Positions 40,812 to 50,550 are shown, counted from the first letter of the stretch. The stretch is 64,000 nt of DNA from Streptomyces sp. 71268 (GCF_029392895.1 NZ_CP114200.1:7942501-8006500), one strand, 5' to 3'. Notes: generated by a model from the letters alone, not told the origin. A program made the numbers and translations.

Positions 40812-42532
40812 GCCTGGTCCGCGCGCTGGCCGAGGTGGCGGGCCGCGACACCGGGCACGGCATCCGGCTGTTCCGTGGCGACGCGGAGGCCGAGCACGTC
40901 AGCTACGACCAGTTGTACGAGGAGGCCGGGAGGCTGGCCCAGGGGCTGCTGGAGCGCGGGGTGCGGCGGGGCGAGCGGGTGGCCATCGCCCTGCCCACCT
41001 CGATCGACTTCGCCCGGGCGCTGTTCGGCGTGTGGGCGGCGGGCGCGGTGGCCGTCCCGCTACCGCCGCCCGTACGGTTCGCCTCGCTCGACATCCACCT
41101 GCGCCGGATCGCGCTGGCCATGCGACAGTCCCAGGTGCGCGTGGTGCTCTCCGACGCCACGCTGGGCCGACTGATCGGGCCCGAACTCGGCGGAGACGCA
41201 GGAGAGTTCGAAGTTCTCGACGTGGCGCGCACCGTGGCCGCCACGGCCCACCACCTGGAGGTGTCCGACCAGGAACCCGGGCTCGTCCAGTACACCTCGG
41301 GGACCAGCGCGCACCCCAAGGGCGTGGTGCTCAGCCACGCCAACCTGCTGGCCAACGTCACGGCCATCGGCAAGGCGCTCGGCGTCACCGAGGCGGAGGT
41401 CTCCTGTAGCTGGCTGCCCCTCTTCCACGACATGGGGTTGATCGGCATGCTGCTCACCCCCGCGCTGCACGGCGCGCAGACCCTGCTGCTGCCACCCGAG
41501 GACTTCCTGCGCGACCCCGGCCGCTGGCTGCGCCTGATCAGCCGCCACCGGGCGACCGCCGCCACCGCCCCCAACTCCGGCTACCTGTACGCGATGCGCA
41601 AGGTGCCCCCGTCCGAGGTACGCGGGCTCGACCTGTCGTCCTGGCGGGTCGCCCTGAACGGGGCGGAGGCCATCGACCCGGACATGCTGCGCCGGTTCTC
41701 CGCGCACTTCGCCCCGGTCGGCTTCCGCCCGACGGCCTTCCTGCCGGTGTACGGCCTGGCCGAGGGCAGCCTCGCGGTCACCTTCCCGCCGCTCGGACGT
41801 CCGGTGCGCAGCCTGTGGGTACGCCGCGGGCCGCTCGCCGACGGAGTGGTGGAGCCGGTGCCCGAGCAGGCCGCCGGGAGCGCCGGTACGGGCGGGGTGG
41901 GCGCTGGTGGCGCGGGTGACGCGGGTGTCGGTGACGCCGCCACGGCCCGGGAGCTGGTCTCGGTCGGGTACCCGGTGGCCGACACCGAGGTACGTCTCGT
42001 CGCCGGCCCGGGGGGCGAGCCCGCCGGCGAGGGGCGGGTGGGTGAGGTCCAGATCCGGGGCGCCGCGGTGATGAGCACGTACGAGGCGGGCGAGGCCGCC
42101 AACCGTGGCGTGGTGCACGCGGACGGGTGGGTGTCCACCGGGGACCTCGGGCTGCGGCACGACGGCGAACTCTTCATCGTGGGCCGCACCAAGGAGGTGA
42201 TCATCGTCTTCGGGCAGAACTACCACGCCAGCGACATCGAGTTGGTCGCCGGCCGAGTGCCCGGGGTGGCCAACCACGCCGTTCTGGCCACCTCCCTCGC
42301 CACGCCCGACGGCGAGGGGCTTGCCCTGGTCGCCGAGACCAAGGAGTCTGATCCGACGGTACGGGCCGAACTCGTCAGCCAGCTCAGGAACGCCGTCTCC
42401 GACGCGGTCGGCATCTCGCCGCGGAAGGTCGTCCTGGCTCGCAGGGGCGCCCTGCCGCGTACCTCCAGCGGAAAGCTACAACGACACGGCATCGGGGCCC
42501 TGCTGGATGCCGAGGAGCGGGCCAGCCGGTGA
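40808..42532 (+). CDS. Fatty acyl-AMP ligase
   Basis: A 574-residue adenylate-forming enzyme that would activate a fatty acid with ATP and load it on the adjacent ACP. Core motifs: YTSGTSAHPKGVVLSH at about 161-176 (P-loop), WLPLFHDMGLIGMLL (typical of the FAAL/FACL group), LNGAEAIDP, VYGLAEGSLAVTF and GWVSTGDLG; GRTKEVIIVFGQNYHASDIE and the C-terminal Lys region RTSSGKLQR complete the fold. QNYHASDIE rather than the acyl-CoA-ligase pattern supports the FAAL class. A Gly/Ala linker (about residues 355-380) interrupts the N-terminal domain. GTG 40808 overlaps the ACP stop. Confidence 0.9.
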   Translation: MSLVRALAEVAGRDTGHGIRLFRGDAEAEHVSYDQLYEEAGRLAQGLLERGVRRGERVAIALPTSIDFARALFGVWAAGAVAVPLPPPVRFASLDIHLRRIALAMRQSQVRVVLSDATLGRLIGPELGGDAGEFEVLDVARTVAATAHHLEVSDQEPGLVQYTSGTSAHPKGVVLSHANLLANVTAIGKALGVTEAEVSCSWLPLFHDMGLIGMLLTPALHGAQTLLLPPEDFLRDPGRWLRLISRHRATAATAPNSGYLYAMRKVPPSEVRGLDLSSWRVALNGAEAIDPDMLRRFSAHFAPVGFRPTAFLPVYGLAEGSLAVTFPPLGRPVRSLWVRRGPLADGVVEPVPEQAAGSAGTGGVGAGGAGDAGVGDAATARELVSVGYPVADTEVRLVAGPGGEPAGEGRVGEVQIRGAAVMSTYEAGEAANRGVVHADGWVSTGDLGLRHDGELFIVGRTKEVIIVFGQNYHASDIELVAGRVPGVANHAVLATSLATPDGEGLALVAETKESDPTVRAELVSQLRNAVSDAVGISPRKVVLARRGALPRTSSGKLQRHGIGALLDAEERASR

Positions 42533-42561
42533 CGCGGGCCCACGGACCGGAGGAAGAGACC

Positions 42562-43089
42562 ATGACCGACGCGGCACAGCCGCCGGAGCACCTCACGGCC
42601 ACGCAGCGAGAGGAACTCCTGCGCCGCTCGTGGATGGCCACCGACGGGCTCTGGTACTACCAGACCGCCACCCAGCGCGGCATCGACGGGGCCAACGAGG
42701 CGAACATCGAGGTGGTGCGCGAGTTCGGGCGGCAGGAGATGGTGCGGCTGATGCGCGGCCTCGGCATCGAGAAGGTCGAGACCGTCGAGCAGTACCGCCG
42801 TCTGTTCCAGACGGCGGTGGACCTCTACCTCGGCTCGCTGTTCGCGGCGCGCGAGTCGTACGCGGACGGCGTCCAGCACCTGGAGGTGACCACCTGCTTC
42901 GCGTACAAGGGGGTCAAGCGCGCCGGGATCGAGAAGGTCTACCACTGCGGTCCGGGCGAGCGCCTCACCGGCTGGTTGCAGGCCATGGACCTGCCCGCCG
43001 AGATCGACCCCGGCGTCGGGCTGTGCCAACTGGCCCACACGGGCGCGTGCGGCTACCGGCTCACCGTCGCCCTCCCGCACGAGTCCTGA
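42562..43089 (+). CDS. Unassigned protein, possibly DUF6125/ATC-hydrolase-like
   Basis: A 175-residue soluble protein: RSWMATDGLWYYQTATQRGI, NEANIEVVREFGRQEMVRLM, a helical middle (VEQYRRLFQTAVDLYLGSLF) and a C-terminal half with TTCFAYKGVKRAGIEKVYHC and CQLAHTGACGYRL. The opening and the Cys-containing end recall proteins near the L-2-amino-thiazoline-4-carboxylate hydrolase family (DUF6125), but I hold this only loosely. Three or four conserved-looking Cys could be functional. ATG 42562 follows GGAGGAAGAG; GTG 42529 overlapping the ligase stop is less likely. It closes the rightward operon. Confidence 0.72.
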   Translation: MTDAAQPPEHLTATQREELLRRSWMATDGLWYYQTATQRGIDGANEANIEVVREFGRQEMVRLMRGLGIEKVETVEQYRRLFQTAVDLYLGSLFAARESYADGVQHLEVTTCFAYKGVKRAGIEKVYHCGPGERLTGWLQAMDLPAEIDPGVGLCQLAHTGACGYRLTVALPHES

Positions 43090-43153
43090 GGTGGCGGCCG
43101 GGGCCCGGTCGGCGTCGACCGCCACCGCGCGGCGCTTCGCCGGTCCCGGCGAC

Positions 43154-43172
43154 GCGGTGCGCCACGCACCGC
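43154..43172. terminator. Terminator between convergent operons
   Basis: Perfect 8-bp stem GCGGTGCG / CGCACCGC with loop CCA, between the end of the biosynthetic operon and the end of the leftward response regulator gene. Confidence 0.65.
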
Positions 43173-43216
43173 GCCGCCGTGGCGGCCGCTCGGTGGCACG
43201 CCCGGCCCGTGCCGCG

Positions 43217-43906
43217 TTACGGGTAGGGCTCCAGGATTCCCGCCTCGTGGGCGCGGCGGATCGCGTCGACCCGCGAGGTGGCCCCCAACTTGCGGTAGAT
43301 GTTGGTCAGATGCCGCTTGACGGTCGTCTCGGCCAGGAACAGCGCCGCCGCGACCTCCGCGTTGCTGTGCGCCTGGGCGACGTGGCGCAGGATCTCCACC
43401 TCCCGGGTGGACAGCGGCGGGGTGCCGCCGTCCGGCGCGTCGAACGCCTTGATCATGGCGCGCGAGATGGAGAGGTGGATGCGGTCCGGGGCGGTGACCA
43501 CCGAGCGGATGGAGGCGAGCAACTCCCGGCTGGAGACGGACTTCAGCAGGTAGGCGGCGGCTCCGGCGTCGATCAGGCTTCGCAGGAGCGCCGGGTCGTC
43601 GCGCATCGTCAGCACGACGCAGTGGGTCCGCGGGCTGTGTCGGTGGATCTCCAGGACGGTGGTGCGGATGCCCGGGCCCGGCATCTGCACGTCAAGCAGC
43701 GCGATGTCCGGCCGGTGCCGCCGGGCCAGGGCCACGGCCGCCGGGCCGCTGTCCCCCTGGGCCACCACGTCGAGCCAGGGTTCCTGGGCGAGGAGGCCGG
43801 CCAGCAACTCCCGGAAGAGCGTGTGGTCGTCGACCACGATGGCCCTCGTCCGGTCGGTAGGGCCGGTGGTCTCAGTGGTTTCGGTGGGTTCGGTGGTCTC
43901 GGTCAT
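43217..43906 (-). CDS. LuxR/NarL-type response regulator
   Basis: A 229-residue response regulator. The first 19 residues are a Thr/Glu/Pro repeat tract (TETTEPTETTETTGPTD). The receiver shows the acidic pair in IVVDDHTLFREL, phospho-Asp in IALLDVQMPGPG, Thr in VVLTMRDDP and Lys in AYLLKSVSS. The LuxR helix-turn-helix is LSTREVEILRHVAQAHSNAE and LFLAETTVKRHLTNIYRKLG. It starts 3 nt after the kinase stop, so the two are co-transcribed. It converges on the FAAL cluster and may regulate it or sense its product. Confidence 0.92.
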   Translation of the reverse strand: MTETTEPTETTETTGPTDRTRAIVVDDHTLFRELLAGLLAQEPWLDVVAQGDSGPAAVALARRHRPDIALLDVQMPGPGIRTTVLEIHRHSPRTHCVVLTMRDDPALLRSLIDAGAAAYLLKSVSSRELLASIRSVVTAPDRIHLSISRAMIKAFDAPDGGTPPLSTREVEILRHVAQAHSNAEVAAALFLAETTVKRHLTNIYRKLGATSRVDAIRRAHEAGILEPYP

Positions 43907-43909
43907 CGG

Positions 43910-45001
43910 TCACCAGTTGACCAGTGGAATGGACACGCCGACGGTGGTGCCGCGCCCCACCGCGCTGTGTACCCGCGCCTTTCCGCCGAGCAGTTCGCTC
44001 CGTTCACGGAGGGAGGTGAGTCCGTCGTGTCGCGCCCGCGAGGCCGTCCGTACGTCGAATCCCCTGCCGTCGTCGGAGACCAGGGCCCGCACGAGCAATC
44101 CCGACACGCGCAGCGTGATCCGGATGCGGCGCGGAGCGGAATGTCGCAGCGCGTTTCTGATCGCCTCCCGCAGCATGTAGTACAACTCTTCCGCCACCGG
44201 CGCGGGCAGTCCGCCAACGTCTCCGGTGGCCACGAAATCGACCCGCACATCCTCCGGAATTGCGGATTCGAGAAACTGCTTGAGCGAGCGTTCCAAGTCC
44301 GTGTCCGACGTCGAATCGCGAAGCTCGCCGGAGAGTTCGCTGATCACCCGCAGCGCCTCGCGGAGCGCCTGTTCGGTCGATTTGAGCCGGGTACGGACGA
44401 GTTCCGGATCACGGGCCAGCGCCCCGTCACACAGTTCGGTGCTGAGCAGCGCCACCAGGATCTCGTGCGAGACCCGGTCGTGCAGGTCCCGGGCGATGCG
44501 GCGGCGCTCGTCGCGGTGCGAACTGTGGATCTTCTCGCGCAGGAACGTGATGTACCCGACGCAGCCGAGCGCGATCTGCGTCATCACCGCGTCGTGCAGG
44601 TCCAGCGCCAGATCGAGCACCGCCTCGGGCGCGGCCGCGTCGCCCAGCGTCTCGCGGACCAGCACGGGCAGCGTCAGCTCGTAGAAGAGGCCGGCGGCGC
44701 GCACGGTCTCGGTCGGATGGATCTCGAGGGAGGCACGTCTTCGGCTGAATTCGGCGGCGCTCCGCAGCGATTCCTCGCTCGGTCGCGAACGATGCCCGTC
44801 CCCGGCCGCGTCATCGCGACCGAGATCGCCCAGGAGTAACCGGACCTGTCTGCGTAACAATTCGCTCAGCGATGCCTCGCTGACCAGGGGGCTGCCGATG
44901 ATCCGCAGCCGCCGAAAGAATTGCTCGGCCACTTCGGCCCGGGCCGCCGGCGATAACTCGGCCCTCGTCTTCCACCCCGCCGCGTTGGACACCATAGTCA
45001 T
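43910..45001 (-). CDS. Cytoplasmic sensor histidine kinase
   Basis: A 363-residue HisKA_3-type kinase. No membrane segment or signal peptide is seen, so it is probably cytoplasmic and senses an internal cue through its helical N-terminal 170 residues. The phospho-His is in RRIARDLHDRVSHEILVALL; the ATPase domain has MLREAIRNALRHSAPRRIRI (N box) and VSDDGRGFDV (G1), then DGLTSLRERSELLGGKA (G2). It is first in the leftward operon with its response regulator. ATG 45001 is used; ATG 44995 is equally possible. Confidence 0.9.
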   Translation of the reverse strand: MTMVSNAAGWKTRAELSPAARAEVAEQFFRRLRIIGSPLVSEASLSELLRRQVRLLLGDLGRDDAAGDGHRSRPSEESLRSAAEFSRRRASLEIHPTETVRAAGLFYELTLPVLVRETLGDAAAPEAVLDLALDLHDAVMTQIALGCVGYITFLREKIHSSHRDERRRIARDLHDRVSHEILVALLSTELCDGALARDPELVRTRLKSTEQALREALRVISELSGELRDSTSDTDLERSLKQFLESAIPEDVRVDFVATGDVGGLPAPVAEELYYMLREAIRNALRHSAPRRIRITLRVSGLLVRALVSDDGRGFDVRTASRARHDGLTSLRERSELLGGKARVHSAVGRGTTVGVSIPLVNW

Positions 45002-45416
45002 TCCCCCGCCTTCGTCACCCTGCAGCGTATTCGTGGTGCCGTGGTCCCCGCGCTTTATGCGGCCCAGGCTACCGCCGCCGGGCCGGAATTCGACAGGTCA
45101 GGAACGGCGACCGATCTTGTGGGAGTTCCTCGCGACACCTGACCACCGACCGGCTGATCCGGGTCGGGGCGCGCGTCCCACCCCCGGGGGCGCGTGCGTG
45201 CGCACGCGCTTGCCGCGCGGTCGCGGCAGGCCGCGGGCACGGACGCGAGCCGGGCCTGACGCGACACCAGAAGCCCTTTCCGTTGGGGGCGCTCGGAGCG
45301 TGAGCGCTCGGTCGCGCAGCGCGCTGGCGGATGCCCTACCGTAAGAGCCGTCCGGTGCGTTCGCGCGGCTCAACCGGCGGACGGGCGTGGTGCGTTGGAA
45401 GCGGTGGGCGGGCAGC
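45002..45416. other. Divergent intergenic region
   Basis: About 415 bases between the leftward kinase and the rightward WD40 gene. It contains an imperfect palindrome near 45208-45229 (TTGCCGCG/CGCGGCAG) and no gene. Promoters for both neighbours must lie here. Confidence 0.5.
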
Positions 45417-48400
45417 GTGGGACGTCGTGAGATTCCGTTGGACCCCGGTGCCGGCCCGGTACAGGGGTTCGCGCACGCGCTCCGCGAGCTGCGGCGCGGG
45501 GCGGGGAGCCCCACCTACCGGGCCATGGCGCAGCGCGCCGGCTACTCGGTCACCGCCCTGTCGCAGGCCGCCGCGGGGGAGAAGCTGCCGTCGCTGGCGG
45601 TCACGCTCGCGTACGTACGGGCCTGCGCGGCGGACCCCGCCGAGTGGGAGGGCCGCTGGCGCCGGGTCGACCAGGCGGTGCCGCGCTCCGCGGAGCAGGA
45701 CGAGACCAGCGCGCCCTACCGGGGGCTCACCCGCTTCGACGTGGACGACGCCGACGTGTTCTTCGGCCGCCAGGCGCTCACCGAACGCCTGGCGGACCTC
45801 GCGCGCGAGCACCGCTTCATCGCCGTCTTCGGGCCGTCCGGCAGCGGCAAGTCGTCGCTGCTGCGGGCCGGCCTCGTACCCCGGCTGCGCGCGGGCGACG
45901 ACGCCCGGCGCCCGGTGGCCGCGGTCCGCATCCTCACCCCCGGCGCCCACCCGCTGCGTACGCACGCCGCGCGCCTGGAGGCAGCCGATGGCGTGGGCGA
46001 CACCTGGTTGCTGGTCGACCAGTTCGAGGAGCTGTTCACGCTGTGCGACGACCCCGCCGAACGCTCCGCGTTCCTGGACCGCCTGCTGGCCGCGCGCGAG
46101 CCGCGACACCGGCTGGGCGTGGTGATCACCGTACGGGCCGACTTCCTCGACCGGTGCACCGAACACCCGGGGCTGACCGCCGCCATGCAGGACGCCACCG
46201 TGCTGGTGGGGCCGATGAGCGACGCGGAGCTGCGGGAGGCGATCACCAGGCCCGCCCGCAGCCGGGGCCTGGTCGTCCAGCGCTCTCTGACCGACCGCGT
46301 CCTGGCTGAGGTCCAGGGCGAGCCGGGCGGCCTGCCGCTGATGTCGCACGCCCTCCTGGAGACCTGGCGCCGGCGCAAGGGCGCGGCGCTCAACGAGGTC
46401 GCGTACGAGGCCGCCGGGGGGCTGCGCGGCGCCATCGCGCGCACCGCGGAGGACGCCTACGGACGGTTCACCCCCAGCCAGGCCGAGCTGGCCCGGCAGA
46501 TCCTGCTCCGCATGGTGGCTCCGGGACGGGGCGCGGCGGCCACCCGCCGACCCATCGACTGGGGCGAACTCGACTTCGAGGCGGCCGAGGACGCCACCGC
46601 CGTGGTGGAGCGGCTGGCCGCCGCCCGGCTGCTCGTCATCGACGGCGACACCGTCGAGCTGGCCCACGAGGCCTTGATCAGCTCCTGGCCCCGGCTGCGC
46701 CGCTGGGTGGAGGCCGAACGCGACCGGCTGCGCCTGCACCGCAGGCTCACCGACGCGGCCCGGGCCTGGCACGACCTGGACCGCGACCCGGGCAGCCTGT
46801 ACCGAGGCAGCCGGCTGGCCGCCGCCACCGAGGCGTTCCCGGCGGGCGGCCAGCGCGAACTCACCGCGCTGGAACAGTCGTTCCTCGCCGCGTCGGTGCG
46901 CCACCACCGGCGCTCCCTACGGCTGCGACGCTCGGCCATCGCCGGCCTCGCCACCCTGGCCCTGCTGGCCACCGGCGCCGCCGTCGTCGCCGTCCAACAG
47001 CGCGGCACGGCACGCTCCGAGCGCGACACCGCCGTCTTCCACCAGATCACCGCCGAGGCTGACGCGCTGCGCGGCTCGCGGACCTCGCTGGCCGCCCAAC
47101 TCGACGCGACCGCCTACCACCGGCGCGCGAGCGACCGGCTCTACACCCGCCTGGTCACCGACGCCCACGGCCCGCTGTCCGCACCGCTCACCGGCCACCG
47201 GGGGTTCATCCCCGCCGTGGCCTTCAGCACCGACGGGCGGCTGCTGGCCAGCGCCAGCCAGGACCGTACGATCCGGCTCTGGGATGTCTCCGACGGGCGG
47301 CGCAGGCCCGTGGGGCGACCGCTGGCCGGACACGGCGACGAGGGGCCGCGCGCCCTGGCGTTCAGCCCCGACCGCGCGTTGCTCGCCAGCGCCGGGCACG
47401 ACAACGCGGTGCGACTGTGGGACGTCTCCGACCCGGCCCGCGCGGTCCCGGTGGGCCGGCCCCTGCTGGGGCACGAGGACGGCGTCATCTCGCTCTCGTT
47501 CTCACCCGACGGGCGGACCCTGGCCAGCGGCAGCGATGACAGCACCGTACGGCGCTGGGACCTCAGCCGGCCGGAGCGGGCCCGCCCGCTCGGCAAGCCC
47601 CTGGTCGCCGACGGCGCCGACGGCGTGCGCGCCGTGGCCTTCAGCCCGGACGGGGCGACGCTGGCCAGCGCCGGCTTCGACGAGAGCGTCCGCCTGTGGG
47701 ACATGACCGACCCCGCCCGCCCGACCCCGCGCGACCGTCCGCTCACCGGGCACCAGGAGCCGGTGTGGGCCCTGGCCTTCAGCCCGGACGGACGCACGCT
47801 GGCCAGCGCCGGCTACGACCGGAGCGTCCGGCTGTGGAACGTGACCGACCCCGACCAGCCACGGCCGCGGGGCGAGCCGGTGACGGGCCACGACGACGCC
47901 GTCTGGTCGCTGGCTTTCAGCCCGGACGGCCACACCCTGGCCAGCGCCGGACTCGATGACACCGTACGGCTGTGGTACGTGAGGAACCCGGACTACCCGC
48001 GCGTACTGGGCCGGCCGCTGACCGACCACACCGACGGAGTGTGGACGGTCGCGTTCGCCGCCGACGGCCGCACCCTGGCCAGCGCGGGCCGGGACCAGAC
48101 CGTACGGCTGTGGCGCCTGCCCGACGCGCTGCTGACCGGGCACACCCAACCCGTCAACACGGTCGCCTTCCACCCCCGGGGAGGGTTGCTGGCCAGCGCC
48201 GGCACGGGGGGCGACATCCGGCTGTGGGACACCTCTCACCCGGCCCGGCCGCGCGGGGCCGCCGACCTCGTCGGACACCAGGGCGCGGTGACCTCTCTCG
48301 CCTTCAGCCCCGACGGCCGCTACCTGGCCAGTGCCGGCCAGGACGAGACGGTGCGGCTGTGGGACGTGGCCGACCCTGCCCACCCGCGACCGGCGGGTGA

Positions 48401-49169
48401 GCCGCTCGCCGACCACCACGCCCCCGTCACCGCCCTGGCCTTCCGGCCAGACGGCCGCCTGTTGGCCAGCGCCGGCGATGACGACACGATCCGGCTGTGG
48501 AGCCTGGCCGACCCACGCCACCCGCGACGCACCGGGCGCCGGCTCACCGGCCACCGGGACAAGCCGACCGCCGTGGCCTTCAGCCCCGACGGGCGCACCC
48601 TCGCCAGCGGCGCCGAGGACGACACCGCGCGCCTGTGGGACGTGGCCGCGCCGGACCGCCCCCGTCCGCTGGGCGGTCCGTTGGCCGACCACGACGGCTT
48701 CGTCACCTCCGTGGCGTTCAGCCCGGACGGCGCGACGCTCGCCACCGGCAGTGTCGACCGCAGGATCCGCCTGTGGAACGTCACCGACCGCCGGCGGCCA
48801 ACGCCGGTCGGTAGGCCGCTGACCGGGCACGAGGAACCCGTGCACGCCCTGGCCTTCAGGCCCGACGGGCGCCAACTGGCCAGCGCCGCCAGCGACAACG
48901 CCGTACGGCTGTGGGACACCAGCCGACCGGCCGCCGCGCGCCCCGTGGGAGACGGGATCACCGGCCACAACGACTCCGTGACCTCCATCGCCTACCACCC
49001 GAGCGGCACCGCCCTGGCCACCGGCAGCTACGACGCCACCACCCGCGTCTGGCTGCTCCCCGTCACCCACGCGCTCGCCCGCACGTGCGCCGCCTCCGGC
49101 GCCACCCTCACCCGCGCCACCTGGCGGCGTCACGTCCACCACCTGCCCTACGACCCACCCTGCCGCTGA
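45417..49169 (+). CDS. HTH plus STAND-type NTPase with 14 WD40 repeats
   Basis: A 1250-residue regulatory or surveillance protein of a family widespread in Streptomyces. It opens GRREIPLDPGAGPVQGFAHA with an XRE-like helix-turn-helix to about residue 75. The NTPase has Walker A FGPSGSGKSSLLRAG at 138-152 and Walker B WLLVDQFEELFTL. A membrane helix (AIAGLATLALLATGAAVVAV) lies at about 508-527. From about residue 585 to the end there are 14 WD40 units of the type AFSPDGRTLASAGYDRSVRLW, enough for two seven-bladed propellers. Ligand and output are unknown. GTG 45417 fits the family's usual start; GTG 45387 would add ten residues. Confidence 0.87.
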   Translation: MGRREIPLDPGAGPVQGFAHALRELRRGAGSPTYRAMAQRAGYSVTALSQAAAGEKLPSLAVTLAYVRACAADPAEWEGRWRRVDQAVPRSAEQDETSAPYRGLTRFDVDDADVFFGRQALTERLADLAREHRFIAVFGPSGSGKSSLLRAGLVPRLRAGDDARRPVAAVRILTPGAHPLRTHAARLEAADGVGDTWLLVDQFEELFTLCDDPAERSAFLDRLLAAREPRHRLGVVITVRADFLDRCTEHPGLTAAMQDATVLVGPMSDAELREAITRPARSRGLVVQRSLTDRVLAEVQGEPGGLPLMSHALLETWRRRKGAALNEVAYEAAGGLRGAIARTAEDAYGRFTPSQAELARQILLRMVAPGRGAAATRRPIDWGELDFEAAEDATAVVERLAAARLLVIDGDTVELAHEALISSWPRLRRWVEAERDRLRLHRRLTDAARAWHDLDRDPGSLYRGSRLAAATEAFPAGGQRELTALEQSFLAASVRHHRRSLRLRRSAIAGLATLALLATGAAVVAVQQRGTARSERDTAVFHQITAEADALRGSRTSLAAQLDATAYHRRASDRLYTRLVTDAHGPLSAPLTGHRGFIPAVAFSTDGRLLASASQDRTIRLWDVSDGRRRPVGRPLAGHGDEGPRALAFSPDRALLASAGHDNAVRLWDVSDPARAVPVGRPLLGHEDGVISLSFSPDGRTLASGSDDSTVRRWDLSRPERARPLGKPLVADGADGVRAVAFSPDGATLASAGFDESVRLWDMTDPARPTPRDRPLTGHQEPVWALAFSPDGRTLASAGYDRSVRLWNVTDPDQPRPRGEPVTGHDDAVWSLAFSPDGHTLASAGLDDTVRLWYVRNPDYPRVLGRPLTDHTDGVWTVAFAADGRTLASAGRDQTVRLWRLPDALLTGHTQPVNTVAFHPRGGLLASAGTGGDIRLWDTSHPARPRGAADLVGHQGAVTSLAFSPDGRYLASAGQDETVRLWDVADPAHPRPAGEPLADHHAPVTALAFRPDGRLLASAGDDDTIRLWSLADPRHPRRTGRRLTGHRDKPTAVAFSPDGRTLASGAEDDTARLWDVAAPDRPRPLGGPLADHDGFVTSVAFSPDGATLATGSVDRRIRLWNVTDRRRPTPVGRPLTGHEEPVHALAFRPDGRQLASAASDNAVRLWDTSRPAAARPVGDGITGHNDSVTSIAYHPSGTALATGSYDATTRVWLLPVTHALARTCAASGATLTRATWRRHVHHLPYDPPCR

Positions 49170-49226
49170 CCGGTCGCCCTCGCCCCGGCCGCCGACTACC
49201 CCGGGTGGGTCGGGGAGAGCCGGGTG

Positions 49227-50095
49227 TCAGGATGAGGCGGGGGAGTACGGGTAGACCCGCGCCCAGTCCACCTCGTACACCGCGCCCTGCAAGGTCGAGC
49301 CGTAGACGTTGTCGAGCTGGATCGTCTGGTGCATGGACCGGGCGCACTGGACGCACTCGCGGTCGGCGTTCGCGCCACCGGAGAAGCTGTACCACTGGAC
49401 GCCGTCGACGAAGCCGCGCACGTGGTCGGGCGTCCACTCGATGGCGATGTTGTGCCACGCCGACAGGTCGACGCCGCACTTGCGCGCGAACTCCTGCTGC
49501 ACCGGCACGTCGGGATCGTGCGGTAGTGGATGAACGCCTCCGTGCACTCCTCGCCCGGCGCGCCGTTCTCCAGGTAGTCGTACTCCCCGTCCTGCGGCCA
49601 CCGCTCCGAGTCCGGCCACAGGATCAACAGCGGGTGGTACTGGCGGCCGTTGTTCTCGCCGACGCCCTCGGAGCGCACCCGCGCCTCCCAGCGGCCGTAA
49701 CGCTGCCCGTACCGCGAGGCGAGCCAGCCGCTGTCGCCGTCCGCCTCGCCAATCTGGCGCAACACCCCGCCGTACACCCGGGTGTTCTTGTCGCACCGTC
49801 TGCCGTTGCCCGCGTGCCCGGGCCAGCACCTGCCGACCCCGCCGCCCGCCGGCTTCCACTTGTCCAGGTCGGGCACGGCCGGCCTGCCGGCCGAGCCGTA
49901 GTCGAACTCGTCCGACCACCTGCCCAGCGGTGGGCCCCAGCCGTGGCGCACCGCGGCCGTGCGCGCCGCCTCGTTGAGCGCCGGCCCGGCCGGCGTCGCG
50001 GTGCCGTCGTCCGCCGGCACCGCCACCACGAGCGCCGCCACCGAGACGGCGGCCAACACCCCTCGGGCTATACCCGGGCTGCCCTTCTTCCGCAT
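49227..50095 (-). pseudogene. Secreted GH16 family glycoside hydrolase gene with a frameshift
   Basis: Two frames together encode a normal secreted family 16 glucanase-like protein of about 288 residues. The first, from ATG 50095, has a signal peptide (MRKKGSPGIARGVLAAVSVA), DEFDYGSAGRPAVPDLDKW and the catalytic EYDYLE motif. After IHY the reading must move by one base into the frame carrying VQQEFARKCGVDLSAWHNIA, IEWTPDHVRGFVDGVQWYSF and VYEVDWARVYPYS to the stop at 49227. The shift is at about 49522, where one G of a short run (C on the coding strand) seems missing; restoring it gives HYPHDPDVPVQQ. It is either a true mutation or an assembly error. Confidence 0.8.
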
Positions 50096-50550
50096 GTTCA
50101 CGACCCCTCTCGGCGGTGCGCAGCACACCGCACACGACGCTGTGGAGTACGGGGTGGGCCTGTTTCCACCCTGCCTGCCGGGCCCCCTCCCGGGGCGCCC
50201 CGGAGCCAGCGGCGCCGGATGCCCTGCCCCGCGCCCGGGGGCGCCGGCCCAACACAGGTCAGCGGCGCGCGGATTGTTCAGCAAGCCGCGTCGCGCCCCC
50301 TGAACAACGCGGGTCACGCCCGTCGCTCCGCCGCCCCTTCCGCCCCACAAATCGATCGACGCCCCCGGACCCACGGGCTAGGGTCCCGCTGTGACTGACG
50401 CCCACCACGGCCTCGGGTGCCTCCTGCCCGGCGCCGCCCTCCGCCCTGCCACCGCGCCGGCCCGCCCGCGCCCGAGGGGCTTCGGGCCGCGTCCCGCCGA
50501 CCCCCACCGCGAGCGCCTCGCGGGCGACGGCATCCGGCGCGCGGGCGGCG
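50096..50550. promoter_or_regulatory. Divergent intergenic region with inverted repeat
   Basis: About 455 bases between the GH16 and MFS genes. It holds TTGTTCAG (50274-50281) and CTGAACAA (50300-50307), a perfect 8-bp inverted pair over 18 nt, the only clear regulatory candidate. The rest has no gene. Confidence 0.5.
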
